The notes below the pieces were generated by a model. The model saw nothing but the letters and a program-made list of their open reading frames with translations. It had not been told where the DNA came from and searched no databases. Of a stretch of 64,000 bases of DNA, positions 59,890 through 64,000 are shown piece after piece; within the stretch, counting starts at the first letter, position 1, and each line of letters opens with the position of its first letter. The translations under genes and the position numbers were made by a program. This DNA comes from Citrus sinensis (taxonomy: Eukaryota > Streptophyta > Magnoliopsida > Sapindales > Rutaceae): positions 20,179,001 through 20,243,000 of the forward strand of contig NC_068564.1 in the NCBI RefSeq assembly GCF_022201045.2. The letters run 5' to 3'.

Positions 59890-60115
59890 AAGGAGGTTTA
59901 TCCTATTGAAGTAGGATCCTCTCCTAATTTGAGCATTTCTAATCTTCTAAAGATCTTGTGCCACATGTATTTCGATGATAATTTATGATTATGATTTAAC
60001 TATCTTTTCATTTTAATTTATTAACCACCAATCACGATAATAAAATTTGTTCAGAAAAAGATAAGGATCAAGAGAAAAAGATAAGATCAAGAAAGGATCT
60101 TGATCCTTATCCTAT
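59890..60115. repeat. Hairpin-rich repeat related to the LEA intron MITE
   Basis: The middle part (ATTTATGATTATGATTTAAC, then TTATTAACCACCAATCAC) resembles the interior of 59011-59187. Both ends hold GGATCCT/AGGATCAAGATCC palindromes. Boundaries are uncertain. Confidence 0.4.
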
Positions 60116-60210
60116 TAATGGATAACTGATCCCACGATTGAACCAAAATAAAAAGAAAGGAGTATTGGTTGGTTCAGTGAATACACATGCACAAGAGTTA
60201 AAACCTGACA

Positions 60211-61129
60211 CTAGTAGGGACGGCAATAGATACTACCCATTGTGGATTTGCCATTACCAAACCCGCAACCACAAAAATTTAAATTACTAATCCGCCCACA
60301 ATCTGAAGTGGATTTCTATTTTTTTTTTAAACTTGTCAGCTGCAGGTTTTAATAATTACCAAACTTACTCACAACCCACGATGGATTTTTTGCACGTTTT
60401 CGCATTTAAAATCACAAATATTAAAAAATATTTTTAATAATGCATAAAAACTTAAATTATATAACCCAAACTATAAATTTATAATAATAGCATAAAAAAT
60501 CTGCATATAACTTAATTTTAAATTTTGTCAATGTAAATAAGAAATTAAAATTTCAAGATTAAAACGAAATACACAAAATATATTAATCTAATATAAAATA
60601 TTTCTGTTGTAGGCAAATCATCATCACTAATATCAATATCTTACTCATTCTTTTAATCAATATATAAGTATTGTCAACAATATTAACGAGTAAATTTTGT
60701 ATAACTACTGTTAACAATAAATTAAACAAATATGAACTTAACTTTAGTAAGCAATCATTAGGTTCGAGTCATTAAAGGAAAACAAATAAAATCAATCAAA
60801 TTAAAATAAAATATTAGTATTATTAAACTGAAAATTATAATATTATATGTGCTGTAGTGATATAGGTTAGGTTTAGGAACTAAGAACTCCAATTTACATA
60901 TATTTATGATTAATTTTTAATATAATTTTTGTGATTAAAATTAAAAATGTAAATAATAAAATAAAGAATGCAGGTTGGCAGATACCTGCATGAGTATTCG
61001 GCAGATTTTTTTTCTCAATACCAAACTTACCCGCAATTCGCAGCGAGTTTAAGTTTGAAATACAAAATCTGCCCGCAACCTACAAAATTACCCACAACGC
61101 GTGGCCTTGTGAATAATTTTGCCATCCTT
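60211..61129. mobile_element. Probable hAT-like non-autonomous element (919 bp)
   Basis: AGGGACGGCAA near the left end and AAGGATGGCAAA (reverse complement of the right end) are similar terminal repeats, flanked by ACCTGACA (60203-60210) and ACCTGATA (61130-61137), an 8-bp duplication with one mismatch. Sub-terminal ACCCGCAA/ACCCACAA motifs recur on both sides. Four extra bases (CTAG) before the left repeat leave the exact left end open. Confidence 0.6.
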
Positions 61130-61137
61130 ACCTGATA

Positions 61138-62600
61138 GGACTGCCCCCACCTTTTTGTCAAATTCGAGACATATTGTGCTATATATAGTTACTATATTAC
61201 CTATTTCATGCTTATATCTAAAGCTCGTAACATAAATTAACTGATAAATACACACATATAATACTGGCCTTTGGACTCGACTATAAACATATAAAGAGGC
61301 TTCGTGATTCATTCAAAAACATGTTCAAAACATTCATGTTTTACATGTCACTATACATACATATATCTCAAATATATACAAGTCATGCAGTAATGCGTAT
61401 TGTAGCCTGACCTTAATTGATCAAAACTGAACTTCACGAAATCCTGCAGAAGCTTAAGGGAAATGAGATAAATAGAAAAATATTGAGCTCATAGCTCAAT
61501 GAGCGGATATATATATATAAAGGTAGTGCTTATACCTCATCATATGACATAACTTTATGTTGATCATACAAAGCATACATGACAAATTGCACTAATTAGT
61601 ACCTAAAATAATTGTCTACTTGCCAAGATCATCATTGCACAAGTATAGTGGGGAAAAACCTCTCATACCCGATAGAATTAATGTAATCATATGGGCAGAG
61701 TAATCTAACTGATAATATGTGTGCACTGAGCATCTAATGAAAAGAATACACATATGGTGACTGGCAATCAGATCTCACGGTCAATCAATCAGATAATATA
61801 CATATAATTATAACATGACTCTAAATTATACTATCAAATCTAAATGCTTCACATAATACAATAGGAATCCACTCAAAAATTCTGGCTCAATTACTAATTT
61901 GTTAGGGCTCCTGTTGATTTCTAGAAACCTGAATTTCTCCAAAACACAGGGTTAAAAATTTAACTATCAAAATTGATATAAAACTTAGATGTGTCATTAA
62001 AACTGTAAGATAATTGATTAAATTCATACATCAGTTACTCATTAGTCCACATGATATAATTCTAGCTACCCAACTCTAATTCCCGTAACTTTCTTATTTC
62101 TTTTTCTTTTTCCTCATTCTTTCACCCCTCCCCCCCCCCCCCCCCCCCTCTCTCTCTCTCTCTCTCCATTTATTTCTCTTTTTCTCTTCGTTTCTCTTTT
62201 TCAACTTCTATTTCTTTGCTTCTTTCTTGGTTGCAAATGAATTAACTTGGCAAGCACCTCTCAATTTCGACACATATATATACACCGATTCAAGCAAGTA
62301 GCAGAAGCATATAAGTGAAGCATGCAGGTGATCTTAATGAAGCAAGCAGCTGGCTGCTTTTAATTTAATAAGCCGCGCGTGACTTCATTTGGTGGCTTAA
62401 CACATCAAGCAAACAAATCTGGCAATTAACTTGAATGAGTACAAAACACGACGGCCTTAAATTTTTTTCTTCTTTTAATTCACCTAACAGTCTGAACCAT
62501 AATTGAAGAATTTCTCTTCTCGAGATTCTTGATGGTAAAGTCTCCTCTCTCATTTACTATAGCTCTTTTATTACTCACAACTATCAACAACCTCACAAGT
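61138..62600. other. Intergenic region upstream of glycine-rich protein gene
   Basis: No coding region is supported. It contains AT-rich DNA, a pure C run at 62130-62148 and the distal promoter of the next gene. Confidence 0.6.
62130..62166. repeat. Poly-C followed by (TC)n
   Basis: A run of about 19 C passes directly into about nine TC units, about 520 bp upstream of the glycine-rich protein start codon. The reverse strand is a G run next to (GA)n. Its length is unreliable in any assembly. Confidence 0.9.
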
Positions 62601-62610
62601 TATTACCCTC

Positions 62611-62618
62611 TATATAAA
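62611..62618 (+). promoter_or_regulatory. TATA box of the glycine-rich protein gene
   Basis: TATATAAA lies 74 bp upstream of the ATG at 62685, after a CCCTC pyrimidine stretch. Transcription would start near 62640-62645 and give a leader of about 40 nt. Confidence 0.7.
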
Positions 62619-62684
62619 GACACAACCACCGTATGCATGATCACTTAGCTCAATTGTATTGTGCTTTATAAGTGAGTGAGAGAA

Positions 62685-63140
62685 ATGGCAACTTTGTCAG
62701 TCATTTCTGTTCTTGTTTTAGTTGTTCTGCATGCAGCTGAGGCACGTAAGATACCAAGCAATGGAGCTCTTAATGAGCGAAAGAGCCATTGGCAAGAAAC
62801 AATCGTGCATGCTGCTGATGCACCAAAGGCTGAGTCACCTCGTGGTGCTGGCCTTGATGATAAAAAGAATTTTATCTATGGTGGCGTTGGAGGGTTTGCT
62901 GGCGTGGGTGGCTTTGCCGGCGGTGTTGGTGGACTGCCGTTGATTGGTGGCCTTGGAGGGATTGGCAAATATGGTGGAATTGGTGGTGGCGTCGGAGGCC
63001 TTGGTGGTCTTGGTGGTCTAGGCAGCGCAGGCGGTTTAGGTGGTGCTGGGGGTAGTCTTGGTGGTGGTGTTGCCGGTGGTGCTGCTGGCGGTGGAGCCGG
63101 CGGGGCGACTGGTGGTGGAATTTTCCACCCATGTCCTTAA
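62685..63140 (+). CDS. Secreted glycine-rich protein (cell-wall type)
   Basis: A single-exon gene of 151 aa. Residues 1-20 are a clean signal peptide (MATLSVISVLVLVVLHAAEA). Residues 21-65 are a charged spacer (ARKIPSNGALNERKS, then AESPRGAGLDDKKN). From about 66 to 147 the chain is made of GG-X repeats such as GGVGGFAGVGG, GGLGGIGKYGG and GGAAGGGAGGATGG, ending IFHPCP. This composition and layout are those of class I glycine-rich structural proteins of the plant wall or extracellular matrix. A frame opened by GTG at 62676 runs in, but ATG 62685 directly starts the signal peptide. The antisense open frame is a composition artefact. Function beyond a wall or extracellular role is not known. 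Confidence 0.88.
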   Translation: MATLSVISVLVLVVLHAAEARKIPSNGALNERKSHWQETIVHAADAPKAESPRGAGLDDKKNFIYGGVGGFAGVGGFAGGVGGLPLIGGLGGIGKYGGIGGGVGGLGGLGGLGSAGGLGGAGGSLGGGVAGGAAGGGAGGATGGGIFHPCP

Positions 63141-64000
63141 GTGTGTACTTGTTTTAATTTGCTTGTTGTTAATCTGGCTACTTCGTGTTGAATTCAGTGT
63201 CTACATTTTTAGGTTTTAGTCAAGGTCGTTAGTTGTTTCTCCTGGAGATACATCTTGCCGTATGTCTATATCTATTGCTGTCTTTAATATTTTCCTAATT
63301 TATGCTCCAATGCTAAAACTGTCTGAATTTTGAGTAATAATATGCATGTTTCTTGTAATGTGTGTACAAATCCAATGGAACTAGCTTATCTTTGCTTAGT
63401 TGGTAATGTAATGTTTTTATATTTTTCCTTCTTATATTACATGGAAATTAGTACTCATGCTGATAAGCAAAGTGTGAAACGACCCCCCTGAAGTCCAGAA
63501 GGATCATCCTTAAATACAACTTAAGCATGCGGAAGCGTTAAAACAAATATACTTTAAAATTTTTATACAATATATAAAAATATTCAATCCTTAATCAGAC
63601 GAAGACTTTAAAATTGCCAAACCATTTATGTATCATCCTCAGTTCAAGTACATCTCCTCAATCATCGTGAATCAATCTTGGTCTCTTGGAAATCTTGATC
63701 TCTTGAAATCATAATAAACTATAATAAGTACAAAACTTCTATTATAATAAGTACAAAATTGAATAAGCAAACTAATTTTTTATATACCCAAATACGTATA
63801 TGCTCATTTACAATGCAGATGCATTACATATCATGACGGTCCTTTTTGAGAACATCTTGTTATTTTTAAACTTTACATTTCCTTTTAAATCACTTACATC
63901 ACTTACTTGAACTACTTTCATTTAATTATCACTTAGTAAGATTCTCATTTAATATTCATACTTTCTTGAAATACTTTCATGCGCTTATTTTGTAATCTAA
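63141..64000. other. 3' region of glycine-rich gene and unassigned repeat-like sequence
   Basis: About 300 bases of T-rich probable 3' untranslated sequence come first. From about 63478 a more complex block starts ACGACCCCCCTGAAGTCC and contains GCATGCGGAAGCG, which looks like the edge of a repetitive element (possibly an LTR) running out of the window. No gene is supported. Confidence 0.4.

Noticed and set aside
62872..63132. His/Gln-rich minus-strand frame
   Set aside because: It is the antisense shadow of the glycine-codon repeats of the glycine-rich protein gene.
1..64000. Possible tRNA, rRNA or CRISPR loci
   Set aside because: I looked for tRNA T-loop consensus near GTTCGA-type sites (for example 29690 and 60765) and found no cloverleaf. 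There is no rRNA-like block, and CRISPR arrays do not occur in plant nuclear DNA.

Overview
The window is nuclear DNA from a eudicot plant. It is AT-rich, its genes carry GT-AG introns, and the space between genes is filled with plant-type LINE, Copia, solo-LTR, hAT-like, MULE-like and Tourist-like elements. The protein families (pectate lyase, RGF1-receptor-type LRR kinase, S-protein homologues, LEA, glycine-rich secreted protein) are those of a dicot. A woody dicot such as Citrus would fit, but I cannot establish the species from sequence alone.

Layout. 1-5.2 kb: AT-rich intergenic DNA with a (TA)n tract. 5.4-9.1 kb, plus: seven-exon pectate lyase. 11.9-16.1 kb, minus: five-exon inosine triphosphate pyrophosphatase. 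16.3-18.2 kb: hAT-like element split by a solo LTR. 18.4-27.9 kb: possible orphan first exon, then a decayed Copia element on the minus strand running head to head into a truncated relative on the plus strand, which makes a giant inverted repeat. 28-34.5 kb: AT-rich DNA with two MITEs. 34.6-38.1 kb, plus: two-exon LRR receptor kinase with an upstream ORF. 40.3-54.7 kb, minus: cluster of S-protein homologue genes (one truncated, two intact) invaded by a full-length LINE, which itself holds two solo LTRs in opposite orientation. 51-53 kb: an hAT-like and a MULE-like foldback element. 54.9-55.3 kb, plus: 5'-truncated LINE next to the second S-protein gene. 55.9-59.4 kb, minus: LEA pseudo-exon, Tourist-like MITE cluster, then a three-exon LEA gene with a predicted mitochondrial presequence. 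60.2-61.1 kb: another hAT-like element. 62.7-63.1 kb, plus: small secreted glycine-rich protein.

The genes do not form a pathway. Pectate lyase and the glycine-rich protein act on or in the cell wall, the S-protein homologues are secreted peptides, the receptor kinase senses peptides, ITPase cleans the nucleotide pool, and the LEA protein is a likely mitochondrial stress protectant. The most informative feature is the nested transposon history, because target-site duplications fix many boundaries to the base. I found no convincing new multi-gene system.
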